Positions 1 to 7,264 are shown, counted from the first letter of the stretch. The stretch is DNA of 11,063 nucleotides from Xanthomonas translucens pv. translucens DSM 18974 (GCF_000331775.1 NZ_CAPJ01000022.1:1-11063); one strand, 5' to 3'. The notes: a model not told the origin generated them from the letters alone. Numbers and translations: made by a program.

Positions 1-773
1 GCATAGACCAGGCTGCCCTCGATGCCGTGTTCGCCGACCACGCATTCGCCCTGCAGCGCGTGTTCGCGGCCCTGCGCATCGTGCCAATGCGCGATCACCG
101 GCTTCAGCGGCGCGCCGGCATGGCGTTCGCGAAAATGCGCGCTCCAGTCGATGTCGAAGCCGCAGTTGGCCGGCTGCAGCGGCGCGAGCTCGATGCCGCG
201 CGCGCGCAGCGTGTCCTGCCAGGCGCCATCGGAACCCAACTGCGGCCAGCTGCCGCCGCCCAGCGCCAGCACGCAGGCATCGGCTGGCACCAGGCGTTCG
301 CCGTCGGCGCTGGCGAAGCGCAGCGCGCCCTCGCTATCCCAGCCCTGCCAGCGATGCTGCACGTGGAAGCGCACCCCGGCGTCCTTCAGTCGCCGCACCC
401 AGCCGCGCAGCAGCGGCGCGGCCTTGCGGTCCAGCGGGAAGACGCGGCCGGAGCTGCCGACGTAAGTCTGCACGCCCTGCGCCTGCGCCCAGGCGCGCAG
501 CGCGTCGGCGTCGAAGTCGGCCAGCCATGCGCCGACCTGCGCGGCGCGTTCGCGGTAGCGCGACACGAACAGCGCGAACGGATCGGAGTGGGTCAGGTTG
601 AGGCCGCCCTTGCCGGCGATCAGGAACTTGCGCCCCACCGAACCCTTGCCCTCGTACACATCGACCTCGGCGCCGGCCGCGCGCGCGGTCTCGGCGGCGA
701 TCAGTCCGGCCGGACCACCGCCGACGATGGCGATGCGGCCGCGCACGGCGGCGGCGAGCTTGTTGGCGGGCAT
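1..773 (-). CDS. NAD(P)/FAD-dependent flavoprotein, PP_4765/HI0933-like family (3' end beyond window)
   Basis: The N-terminal 257 residues are visible, out of about 400 usual for the family; the rest lies left of base 1. Residues 13-30 form the dinucleotide-binding beta-alpha-beta start (RIAIVGGGPAGLIAAE), followed by an acidic end of strand 2 (VYEGK). Next comes the family motif GRKFLIAGKGGLNLTHSDP, then VYVGSSGRVFP-like and ALGGGSWPQLGSDG segments, and GEHGIEGSLVYA at the edge. These motifs are typical of the HI0933/YhiN-like flavoproteins and especially the PP_4765 subgroup (TIGR03862). The physiological substrate of that family is not known to me. The ATG at 773 lies 13 nt after the FKBP stop codon with no clear Shine-Dalgarno, so translational coupling to the upstream gene is likely. 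The family call is firm; the function is unknown. Confidence 0.88.
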   Translation of the reverse strand, partial: MPANKLAAAVRGRIAIVGGGPAGLIAAETARAAGAEVDVYEGKGSVGRKFLIAGKGGLNLTHSDPFALFVSRYRERAAQVGAWLADFDADALRAWAQAQGVQTYVGSSGRVFPLDRKAAPLLRGWVRRLKDAGVRFHVQHRWQGWDSEGALRFASADGERLVPADACVLALGGGSWPQLGSDGAWQDTLRARGIELAPLQPANCGFDIDWSAHFRERHAGAPLKPVIAHWHDAQGREHALQGECVVGEHGIEGSLVY

Positions 774-786
774 CGGCGGCAACGGC

Positions 787-1230
787 TCAACGCGGCTTGA
801 CGTCGAGCAGTTCGACCTCGAACACCAGCGAGGCGCCGGGCGGGATCACCCCGCCGGCACCGCTGGCGCCGTAGCCGTAGTCGGCCGGGACCATCAGCTT
901 GCGCTTGCCGCCCACGCGCATGCCGGCCACGCCTTCGTCCCAGCCGCGGATCACCTGGCCGCCGCCGAGGGTGAAGCGGAAGGGCTGGCCGTGGTCGGCG
1001 GAGGCATCGAACTTCTCGCCGCGCTGGTCCTTGGCGTTCTCGTCGTACAGCCAGCCGGTGTAGTGCACGGTCACCTGGTTGCCGGGTCGCGCCTCGGCGC
1101 CGCTGCCGACCTGCTCGTCGATCACCTGGAATGCGGCGATGCTGCCACCCGGCGGCGGACCCGGCGGCGTGCAGCCGCTCAACAGCCAGACCGGCAACGA
1201 CAGGCTCAACAGCAGCAGGACACGGCGCAT
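787..1230 (-). CDS. FKBP-type peptidyl-prolyl cis-trans isomerase, predicted lipoprotein
   Basis: 147 aa from the chosen ATG. Residues 1-20 are a lipoprotein signal (MRR, leucine-rich core, lipobox LLSGC, lipidated Cys20), so the protein should be membrane-anchored on the periplasmic side. A short Pro/Gly linker leads into one FKBP domain (about 35-145). By alignment from memory with FKBP12, the pocket residues are kept: Tyr57 in VHYTGW, Phe74/Asp75, Phe84, Val93-Ile94, Trp97 in VIRGWDEG, and Tyr120 in DYGYG, followed by IPPGASLVFEVELL. It should catalyse prolyl isomerisation during folding of envelope proteins. It lacks the N-terminal dimerisation domain of Mip/FkpA proteins. An in-frame ATG at 1242 and a TTG at 1260 are alternatives; I chose 1230 because it gives the most compact n-region. 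First gene of a probable operon with the downstream flavoprotein. Confidence 0.92.
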   Translation of the reverse strand: MRRVLLLLSLSLPVWLLSGCTPPGPPPGGSIAAFQVIDEQVGSGAEARPGNQVTVHYTGWLYDENAKDQRGEKFDASADHGQPFRFTLGGGQVIRGWDEGVAGMRVGGKRKLMVPADYGYGASGAGGVIPPGASLVFEVELLDVKPR

Positions 1231-1283
1231 GCGGACATCCATGGCGAACAGGGCGTGCAAGGGTAGCGCATCGCCGCAGCGGC

Positions 1284-1289
1284 TATCAT
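1284..1289 (+). promoter_or_regulatory. -10-like TATCAT placing transcription start at the ATG of the DUF6164 gene
   Basis: TATCAT stands out in otherwise GC-rich sequence and ends 6 nt before the ATG at 1296. With usual sigma-70 spacing the transcript would begin at or next to the A of the start codon, giving a leaderless mRNA. No convincing -35 box is seen. The assignment is an inference from spacing. Confidence 0.45.
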
Positions 1290-1295
1290 CGGCGC

Positions 1296-1661
1296 ATGGC
1301 CAAACTGCTGCTCAACCTGCGCCACGTGCCCGACGACGAACTCGCCGAGGTGCGTGCACTGCTCGATGCCGCGCGCATCGGCTACTACGAAACCCGCCCC
1401 GGCACCTTCGGCATTTCCGCCGGCGGCGTGTGGCTGCGCGAGGACGCCGAGCAGGCGCGGGCCAAGGCGCTGCTGGCCGACTACCAGGCGCAGCGCGGCG
1501 AACGCGCGCGTGCTGAACGCGCCGCGGCGCTGCGCGACGGCAGCGCCGAGACCTTCGCCACGCTGCTGCGGCGGCGCCCGCTGTTCGTGCTGGCGACGCT
1601 GCTGGGCATGCTGCTGATCGCCTCGCTGGTGCTGCTGCCGTTCTTCCTGCTGCGCGGCTGA
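1296..1661 (+). CDS. DUF6164-like small protein with C-terminal membrane anchor
   Basis: 121 aa. It begins MAKLLLNLRHVPDDE. The soluble N-terminal part (about 1-62) resembles the small alpha/beta DUF2007-like signal-transducing-protein fold (VPDDELAEVRALLDAAR, then GYYETRPGTFGIS and a WLRED strand). A charged Arg/Glu/Ala-rich helix (65-94) follows, then one hydrophobic segment at about 95-118, and the protein ends FFLLRG. It is probably an inner-membrane protein with a cytoplasmic N-domain. This architecture is common as a 'DUF6164 family' hypothetical in Xanthomonadaceae; no biochemical role is known to me. The ATG at 1296 is chosen because a -10-like TATCAT ends 6 nt before it and no Shine-Dalgarno precedes it. 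The gene is divergent from the FKBP gene and ends 28 nt before trhO. Confidence 0.85.
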   Translation: MAKLLLNLRHVPDDELAEVRALLDAARIGYYETRPGTFGISAGGVWLREDAEQARAKALLADYQAQRGERARAERAAALRDGSAETFATLLRRRPLFVLATLLGMLLIASLVLLPFFLLRG

Positions 1662-1677
1662 GCGGCGCGGCGCACGC

Positions 1678-1683
1678 TAAAAT
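1678..1683 (+). promoter_or_regulatory. -10-like TAAAAT placing transcription start at the ATG of trhO
   Basis: TAAAAT ends exactly 6 nt before the trhO ATG at 1690 and there is no Shine-Dalgarno between them. This is the same geometry as for the preceding gene. It suggests trhO has its own leaderless transcript in addition to any read-through from upstream. The -35 region is unremarkable. Confidence 0.5.
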
Positions 1684-1689
1684 GCGCGG

Positions 1690-2430
1690 ATGATCGCCAA
1701 CACCGCCGCCTACCATTTCGTCGCCATCGCCGATCCCGACGCGCTCGCCGCGCAGTTGCAGGACCGGGCGCAGGCCGGCGCCTTGCGCGGCACCATCCTG
1801 GTCGCGGGCGAGGGCATCAACCTGTTCCTTGCCGGTGTGCCGGAGGCGATCGACGCCTTCTACGCGCAACTGCGCGCCGACCCGCGCTTCGCCGACCTGC
1901 GGGTCAAGACCAGCGCCAGCGCGCAGCAGCCGTTTGCGCGGCTGAAGACCAAGGTCAAGCCGGAGATCATCAGCTTCCGCCGCGATGCGGCCTCGCCGCT
2001 GACCAGCGAACGTGCGCCGGCGGTGGCGCCGGCGACGCTGCAGCGCTGGCTGCGCCAGGGCCACGACGACGCCGGCCGCCGCGTGGTGCTGCTGGACACG
2101 CGCAATGTGCAGGAAGTGGATTACGGCACGTTCGCCGGCGCGCTGACCTTGCCGATCGTCAAGTTCACCGAATTGCCCGAGGCGCTGGCGCCGCATCGCG
2201 CCGACCTGGCCGACGCCACCGTGGTCAGCTTCTGCACCGGCGGCATCCGCTGCGAGAAGGCCGCGTTGTGGATGCGCGCCGACGGCATGGACAACGTGCT
2301 GCAGCTGGACGGCGGCATCCTCGGCTATTTCGAGCACGTGGGCGGCGAAGGCTACGACGGCCGCTGCTTCGTCTTCGACGAACGCGTGGCGCTGGACCCG
2401 CAACTGCAGCCGCTGGTGGACGCGCTATAG
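1690..2430 (+). CDS. trhO: TrhO/YceA-type rhodanese: tRNA uridine(34) hydroxylase family, short form
   Basis: 246 aa. The N-terminal UPF0176 acylphosphatase-like domain (about 1-95) carries the motifs GTILVAGEGINLFLAG and LKTKVKPEIIS. The rhodanese domain (about 110-225) has LLDTRNVQEVDYGTF and the catalytic loop FCTGGIRCEKAALWM, with the presumed active-site Cys182 and a second Cys188, then LDGGILGYFE and CFVFDERVAL. Characterised TrhO (E. coli YceA) makes the O2-dependent 5-hydroxyuridine at tRNA position 34, and this protein is assigned by that similarity. It stops about 100 residues short of the E. coli protein, soon after FDERV, so the C-terminal Cys-rich segment is absent. The stop codon is clean, so this looks like a short subfamily rather than a damaged gene. 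No Shine-Dalgarno; a -10-like TAAAAT lies 6 nt before the ATG. Confidence 0.9.
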   Translation: MIANTAAYHFVAIADPDALAAQLQDRAQAGALRGTILVAGEGINLFLAGVPEAIDAFYAQLRADPRFADLRVKTSASAQQPFARLKTKVKPEIISFRRDAASPLTSERAPAVAPATLQRWLRQGHDDAGRRVVLLDTRNVQEVDYGTFAGALTLPIVKFTELPEALAPHRADLADATVVSFCTGGIRCEKAALWMRADGMDNVLQLDGGILGYFEHVGGEGYDGRCFVFDERVALDPQLQPLVDAL

Positions 2431-2432
2431 CA

Positions 2433-2486
2433 GCGGCTTCAGCCGCGACCGCTTTGCACGCGTCGTGCGGTCGCGGCTGAAGCCGC
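2433..2486. repeat. REP-type palindrome (perfect 20-bp inverted repeat)
   Basis: The left arm GCGGCTTCAGCCGCGACCGC (2433-2452) and the right arm (2467-2486) are exact reverse complements, separated by 14 nt. Each arm also contains its own small hairpin (GCGGCT-TC-AGCCGC). The right side continues into CCCCTAC, matching the common Xanthomonas/Stenotrophomonas repeat ending in CCTAC. It lies 2 nt after the trhO stop and 40 nt from the stop of the convergent dehydrogenase. It may block read-through or stabilise 3' ends, but there is no U-tract, so it is not a standard intrinsic terminator. Confidence 0.85.
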
Positions 2487-2526
2487 CCCTACAAAAAACC
2501 GGATCGCATTGGCGGCAGCGCTGCGA

Positions 2527-3333
2527 CTACACGTACTGCATCTTGCGGCTCATCCCGCCATCGACCACGAAGTCCTGGCCGGTCACGAACCCGGCATCGT
2601 TCGACAGCAGATACACCGCCAGCGCGCCGATGTCCTGCGGCGTACCGACCCGCCCGGCCGGGTGCTGCGCGTGGTCCTGCCGCGACAGCGCCGGTTTGCG
2701 CCGCGCGCCGGGCTTGCGCCAGGCGTCGGTGGCGATCCAGCCGGGGCTAATGCAGTTGACCCGCAGCGCCGGCCCGGCGCTGATCGCCAGCGCGTGGGTG
2801 AAGGCCAGCAGGCCGCCTTTCGCCGCCGCGTAGGCTTCGCTGTCCGGTTCGGATTGGTGGGCGCGGGTCGAGGCGATATTGACGATCGCGCCACCGCCGG
2901 CGCTGTCGCGCAATGCCGGCAGCGCGTGCTTGCTGCACAGGAACGCGCCGCCCAGGCTGGCGCCCAGGCGCCGGTTCCATTCGCGCAGCGCCAGGCGCTC
3001 CAGCGGGCCGCTGTGCGGATCGGCGATGCCGGCATTGTTGACCAGGCCGTCGATGCGGCCGAACTGCGCCAGTGCGGCATCGACGAAGCGCTGCACGCTT
3101 GCCTCGGCGGCCACGTCCAGGCGCCGGAATAGCACGCGCTCGCCGGCATCGAGTTCGGCCACGCAGGCGCGCCCGGCCTCGGCGTCCAGATCGCCGAACG
3201 CGACCCGGCCGCCGGCGCCCAGCACCGCCTGCACCACGCCGCGGCCGATGCCTTGGGCGCCGCCGGTGACCAGGATGACGCGATCGTGCAGCGGCAGGAC
3301 GCGAGTGGCGGGTGGCGGTGGGGTCAGGGGCAT
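2527..3333 (-). CDS. Short-chain dehydrogenase/reductase (SDR, classical type)
   Basis: 268 aa, a normal length for a classical SDR. A Rossmann fold starts at about residue 18 with the cofactor motif TGGAQGIG (23-30). Asp48 follows strand 2 (FGDLD), which favours NAD(H) over NADP(H). NNAG is at 99-102. The catalytic Ser155 (NIAS) and the YxxxK pair Tyr168/Lys172 (EAYAAAKGG) are all present. Further along are ISPGWIATD (205-213) and the terminal GQDFVVDGGMSRKMQYV. The substrate cannot be read from sequence; proteins of this type oxidise or reduce sugars, polyols, steroids or ketoacyl compounds. The ATG at 3333 gives a proline-rich N-terminus ahead of the fold. It is single-gene, convergent with trhO and divergent from the LLM oxidoreductase gene. 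Confidence 0.93.
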   Translation of the reverse strand: MPLTPPPPATRVLPLHDRVILVTGGAQGIGRGVVQAVLGAGGRVAFGDLDAEAGRACVAELDAGERVLFRRLDVAAEASVQRFVDAALAQFGRIDGLVNNAGIADPHSGPLERLALREWNRRLGASLGGAFLCSKHALPALRDSAGGGAIVNIASTRAHQSEPDSEAYAAAKGGLLAFTHALAISAGPALRVNCISPGWIATDAWRKPGARRKPALSRQDHAQHPAGRVGTPQDIGALAVYLLSNDAGFVTGQDFVVDGGMSRKMQYV

Positions 3334-3441
3334 GGCGGATGACCGTGCAGAGCGGGAGTGCAGCGTAGCCAGGCGGCCGTGCAATCGGCGTTGCCGTCGC
3401 GCGTCCGCGCGTAGGTGTCGCAGACAGTGGGGCGCACCTAC

Positions 3442-3480
3442 CTCATCCGCTCCTTCGGGGCACCTTCCCCCCAGAAGGGA
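3442..3480. repeat. Probable dispersed intergenic repeat with CCTTC/GAAGG hairpin
   Basis: The string CTCATCCGCTCCTTCGGGG is followed by CACCTTCCCCCCAGAAGG. It resembles a hairpin-forming intergenic repeat I remember from Xanthomonas genomes (CTCATCCGCCCCTTCGGGGCACCTTCTCCC-type). The CCTTC (3463-3467) and GAAGG (3474-3478) arms can pair. Only one copy is in this window, so the repeat status rests on memory. Confidence 0.4.
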
Positions 3481-3494
3481 GCCATGGTCGCGGT

Positions 3495-3510
3495 GGGAGG
3501 GGGGGAGGGG
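3495..3510 (+). other. G-quadruplex motif (G3 tracts with 1-nt loops)
   Basis: The plus strand reads GGG-A-GGGGGGG-A-GGGG. The seven-G run can be split as GGG-G-GGG, which gives four G3 tracts joined by single-base loops, the most stable quadruplex class known. It lies 126 nt upstream of the LLM gene start and within the untranslated spacer of the divergent dehydrogenase gene. Confidence 0.55.
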
Positions 3511-3635
3511 ACGTCCGCACGCGAACCCTCGCCCAGGCGCACCGCCACCGCAAAGCAGCGTTCCGGCACCGGCCGCTGCAATCGCCGCCGTCCGCCCCCA
3601 GTTCCAATGCATCGCTTTGCAGGAACCCGCTCCCC

Positions 3636-4631
<996 letters not shown>

Positions 4632-5101
4632 GCGTCGGCAGGCGCGGCCGCAGCGCATGGCCGCGTGCGCAGGCCCGCGGCCTGAGCGGGCTTGGTGCGC
4701 AAAGTAGACAAGTCGCGGCGCCAGCGGCGGTTTTCACTCCGCTTTGCCTGTGCCGTGGCTCAGATTCCGATGGCGTGCCAGGGGCTGGCGCGCACGTGGC
4801 AGGACATGGCATCGCGCCGGTCGGCGCCACGCATCCACGGATCGAAACAGGGGGCGTCACATGGAACCCGACTACCTGCCGCCGGCCGCGCGCGGCTGCG
4901 GCCTGGAGGCCGTCTTGCATCAGCTCGCGCTGCAGCTGCAACGTCTGCAGCGCACCTACGATGCACAGGCGGCGCAGCCGTTATGCGGTAAAGTGTTCGC
5001 CGAGGTGCAGGGGTCTGATTAGCGCCGCGTTGCCTGACGCGTCGTGCCCGCGTCGTGCGTGGCGCGGCTGCGGCGCGAACATCTTCCGCGTCAAGCTCCG
5101 A
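4632..5101. other. Gene-poor spacer between LLM oxidoreductase and ExoD-family genes
   Basis: In 470 nt the only plausible gene is a 53-codon ORF (4861-5022). Near the right end CGCGTCGTGC occurs twice in tandem (5038-5047 and 5049-5058). The same 10-mer spans the end of the loop and start of the right arm of the REP palindrome (2459-2468), and here too it is followed by a CGCGGCT-like string, so a decayed REP remnant is possible. No RNA gene or terminator with a U-tract is seen. Confidence 0.5.
4861..5022 (+). CDS. Small hypothetical protein (53 aa), uncertain
   Basis: The ORF begins MEPDYLPPAARGCGLEAV, continues with a Leu/Gln-rich amphipathic helix (LHQLALQLQRLQRTYDAQ, about 19-36), and ends LCGKVFAEVQGSD before TAG. 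A purine run CAGGGGG lies a few bases before the ATG and could act as a Shine-Dalgarno. I recognise no family. The two cysteines (residues 13 and 42) do not form a metal site. In favour of a real gene are the ATG, the G-rich upstream run and an otherwise empty spacer. Against it are the short length and the ease with which open frames arise in such GC-rich DNA. It is convergent with the ExoD-family gene. Confidence 0.35.
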   Translation: MEPDYLPPAARGCGLEAVLHQLALQLQRLQRTYDAQAAQPLCGKVFAEVQGSD

Positions 5102-5752
5102 TCACAGCTTGTGCATCCACGCGCGGCTCAGCTCCACTACCTGGTCCGAGGCCAGGCCCAGGCCGACCGCCACCGCCATGCCGCCCAGCCACGACACCAG
5201 CATCAGCCCGCCGTCGCGTTCCAGCAGCGCCAGCGAGAACAGCAGCAGCATCGCGCCGAAGGCGTAGTTGGTGAACGGGATCGGCAGCGACAGCAAGATC
5301 CCCAGCACCACCAGCAACAGGCCGCTGAAGGCGCGTGCCGGCAGCGTTTCGACCAGCGCCGGCAGGCGCGGCTTGAGCAATTTGTCCAGCCGCCGCAGCC
5401 ACGGCGCGATGCGCCCGACGAAGCGCTGCATGGTGCGCCGGCGCGGCCCGCGTTCGCCGATGAAGCGCGGCAGCCAGGGCTTGCGCAGGCCGATCAGCAT
5501 CTGCGCGCCGATCAGCGTCACCAGCGGTCCACTGAGGCCGCCGGCCAGGCCCGGCACCGGCAGGAATGCGGGCAGGATGGCCACGAACAGGAACACGCCG
5601 AACGCGCTGTGCTGCAGGTCGGCCAGGATCAGCCGCAAGCGCAGATGTTCGTCCGGATCGCCGAGCAGGAAGCTGTCGAGCAGGGTGCGGATGCCTTCGG
5701 CGCGGTAGCCGTGAGCGTCGTCCGTGCCGGGTGTCTCACCCGGTGATGTCAT
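5102..5752 (-). CDS. ExoD-family membrane protein (exopolysaccharide synthesis, ExoD)
   Basis: 216 aa, the usual ExoD-family length (PF06055). A short acidic N-terminus is followed by a cytoplasmic helix (GIRTLLDSFLLGDPDEHLRL), then hydrophobic segments at about 49-68, 73-90, 141-158 and 163-200. Two conserved proline-centred blocks are present: LPVPGLAGGLSGPLVTLIGAQ (64-84) and LPIPFTNYAFGAMLLLFSLALLERDG (156-181), with KPWLPRF between them. ExoD was named for a Rhizobium gene needed for normal exopolysaccharide and alkaline tolerance; its molecular activity is unresolved. The ATG overlaps the end of the upstream CNNM-type gene by 17 nt in another frame, so the two are co-transcribed and probably translationally coupled. 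That points to an envelope or ion-homeostasis role rather than a dedicated polysaccharide cluster; no glycosyltransferases are nearby. Confidence 0.88.
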   Translation of the reverse strand: MTSPGETPGTDDAHGYRAEGIRTLLDSFLLGDPDEHLRLRLILADLQHSAFGVFLFVAILPAFLPVPGLAGGLSGPLVTLIGAQMLIGLRKPWLPRFIGERGPRRRTMQRFVGRIAPWLRRLDKLLKPRLPALVETLPARAFSGLLLVVLGILLSLPIPFTNYAFGAMLLLFSLALLERDGGLMLVSWLGGMAVAVGLGLASDQVVELSRAWMHKL

Positions 5753-7079
5753 CGCTGTTCTCGTTCTGCAGCTTGCTCAGCAGCAGCTTGTCCACGCGCG
5801 CGCCGTCCAGGTCCACGATCTCGATGCGCCAGCCGGCCCAGTCGAAGAACTCGCCGGCATGCGGGATGCGGCCGAAGTAGTAGATGCAAAGCCCGGCCAG
5901 GGTGTTGTAGTCGCCTTCCTCGGCGTTGGGCAGTTCGGCGCCGCCGAGCAGCTCGCGCAGATCCTCGATCGCAAGCGAGCCGTCGATCAGCAGCGAGCCG
6001 TCGGCGCGGGTCACCACCAGCGCGTCCTCGTCGGCGTTGTCCACCGACTGCAGGCGCCCCACCACCGCGCCCATCAGGTCGCTGATCGTGACCAGGCCCT
6101 GGATCTCGCCGTACTCGTCCACCACCAGCGCCATCGACTGCTGTTCCTCGCGGAAGATCTCCAGCAGTTTCATCGCGTGGGTGGACTCGGAGACGAACAA
6201 GGTCTCGCGCAGGCTCTGGAACAGCTGGGTGGCGTCGCCGTCCATGCGCGTGACCAGCGATTTCACTTCCAGCACGCCGGCGATGTCCTGGTCGCTGCCG
6301 CGGTACACCGGATAGCGCGAGAACTCGTGCTCGCGCATCGCCTGGAAGTTGCGCTCCGGCTCGGCATTGGCGTCGAGCCAGGCGATGCGGTTGCGCGGCG
6401 TCATCAGGCTGTCGGCGGTGCGGTCGCCCAGGCGCATGACCCGGTTCATCATGTCGCGCTCGTGGCTGTCGATCACGCCGGCCTCGTGGCTCTCGGCGAC
6501 CAGCATGCGGATCTCCTCTTCGGTCACCGACGCCGATTGTTCGTTGCCCAGGCCGAGCATGCGCAGCACCAGCCGGGTCGAGCGCGACAGCACCCATACC
6601 GCCGGCGCGGCGACCAGGGCCAGCCAGCTCATCGGCACCGCGACGACGCCGGCGATGACTTCCGAGCGGGTCAGCGCCAGGCGCTTGGGTACCAGTTCGC
6701 CGAAGATCAGCGTCAGGAAGGTGATCAGCACGATCGCCAGGGTCTTGCCGATCACCGCCGACCAGGGCTGCGGCTGCCCGATCAGGCTGAAGGTGTCCGA
6801 CAGCGCCGGGAACAGCGACTGCAGCTTGGCCGCGATCGCCTCGCCGATGGCGTCGCCGCCGAACACGCCGGTCAGGATGCCGATCGCGGTGATGCCGATC
6901 TGCACCGTGGACAGGAAGTTTTCCGGGTTCTCTGCCAGCGCCAGCGCCTTGGCCGCGCGCGCGCTGGATTGCGCCATCTGCTTCAGGCGGCTCTTGCGCG
7001 AGGTCATCAGCGACATCTCGGACATCGCGAAGAAGCCGTTCAGCAGCACCAAGGCTGCCACGACCAATAGTTCAAGCAT
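5736..7079 (-). CDS. CNNM / HlyC-CorC family transporter (DUF21-CBS-CorC_HlyC)
   Basis: 447 aa with the complete family layout. The DUF21 transmembrane domain (about 1-185) has NGFFAMSEMSL at 14-24 and the conserved FGELVPKR at 126-133. A tandem CBS pair follows (about 220-345), starting at SLMTPRNRI and including SRYPVYRGSDQDIAGVL and VVDEYGEIQGLVTISDL. A CorC_HlyC domain (about 360-437) ends WRIEIVDLDGARVDKLL. Relatives include E. coli YtfL/PaeA (447 aa, polyamine export) and CorB/MpfA proteins linked to Mg2+/Co2+ export; the transported species here is not determinable. The ATG at 7079 follows AGGGAG (7085-7090 on the minus strand) by 5 nt and starts directly in the first membrane helix. 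Upstream in-frame codons are Arg/Pro-rich and unlikely to be translated. It is first of a two-gene operon with the ExoD-family gene. Confidence 0.93.
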   Translation of the reverse strand: MLELLVVAALVLLNGFFAMSEMSLMTSRKSRLKQMAQSSARAAKALALAENPENFLSTVQIGITAIGILTGVFGGDAIGEAIAAKLQSLFPALSDTFSLIGQPQPWSAVIGKTLAIVLITFLTLIFGELVPKRLALTRSEVIAGVVAVPMSWLALVAAPAVWVLSRSTRLVLRMLGLGNEQSASVTEEEIRMLVAESHEAGVIDSHERDMMNRVMRLGDRTADSLMTPRNRIAWLDANAEPERNFQAMREHEFSRYPVYRGSDQDIAGVLEVKSLVTRMDGDATQLFQSLRETLFVSESTHAMKLLEIFREEQQSMALVVDEYGEIQGLVTISDLMGAVVGRLQSVDNADEDALVVTRADGSLLIDGSLAIEDLRELLGGAELPNAEEGDYNTLAGLCIYYFGRIPHAGEFFDWAGWRIEIVDLDGARVDKLLLSKLQNENSDDITG

Positions 7080-7189
7080 GCGCGCGCTCCCTGGCGGCAA
7101 GGGAAGCGGGAAAATGGGCGCCGAGGCGGCGCGGAGGAGGGGGGCTAGGGTGGTCGTCCATAGGGTGCGCCTAGCGACGGCGCGGCTGC

Positions 7190-7198
7190 ATGGTAGCA
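7190..7198 (-). promoter_or_regulatory. Possible extended -10 (TGCTACCAT) for the CNNM-type operon
   Basis: On the minus strand TGCTACCAT fits TGnTAnnnT. Transcription would begin near 7183, giving a leader of about 100 nt before the ATG at 7079. No -35 box is evident, so this is weak. Confidence 0.25.
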
Positions 7199-7264
7199 AA
7201 CCCGGACGGCGGCGGCGTCCACGCGCCGCCGACGCGCTGCCGCCGGTCGCCGGATTCCCCCGTT

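Larger units (their letters stand above)
3334..3635. other. Divergent intergenic region between SDR and LLM oxidoreductase genes
   Basis: No gene is seen in these 302 nt. The region holds a GTAGGTG...CACCTAC dyad (3411-3417 and 3435-3441), a segment resembling a dispersed Xanthomonas repeat (3442-3480), and a G-rich run (3495-3510). An AGGAA Shine-Dalgarno (3621-3625) serves the LLM gene. Promoters for both flanking genes are expected here, but no clear -35/-10 pair is visible. Confidence 0.6.

Noticed and set aside
1312..2403. A 363-codon open frame on the minus strand
   Set aside because: It is antisense to trhO and the DUF6164-like gene, both of which carry recognisable family sequence.
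2433..2492. Considered as an intrinsic terminator
   Set aside because: On the plus strand the hairpin is followed by CCCTACAAAAAACC, not a U-tract. On the minus strand the T-run precedes the hairpin instead of following it.
3411..3441. GTAGGTG/CACCTAC dyad considered as an operator
   Set aside because: It has only 7 matched bases with a 17-nt loop, no regulator gene is nearby, and it adjoins a repeat-like segment. This is too weak to list as a site.
5724..7070. A 448-codon open frame on the plus strand
   Set aside because: It mirrors the CNNM-type gene, which has complete DUF21, CBS and CorC_HlyC domains. The shadow is His/Gln/Arg-rich without motifs.
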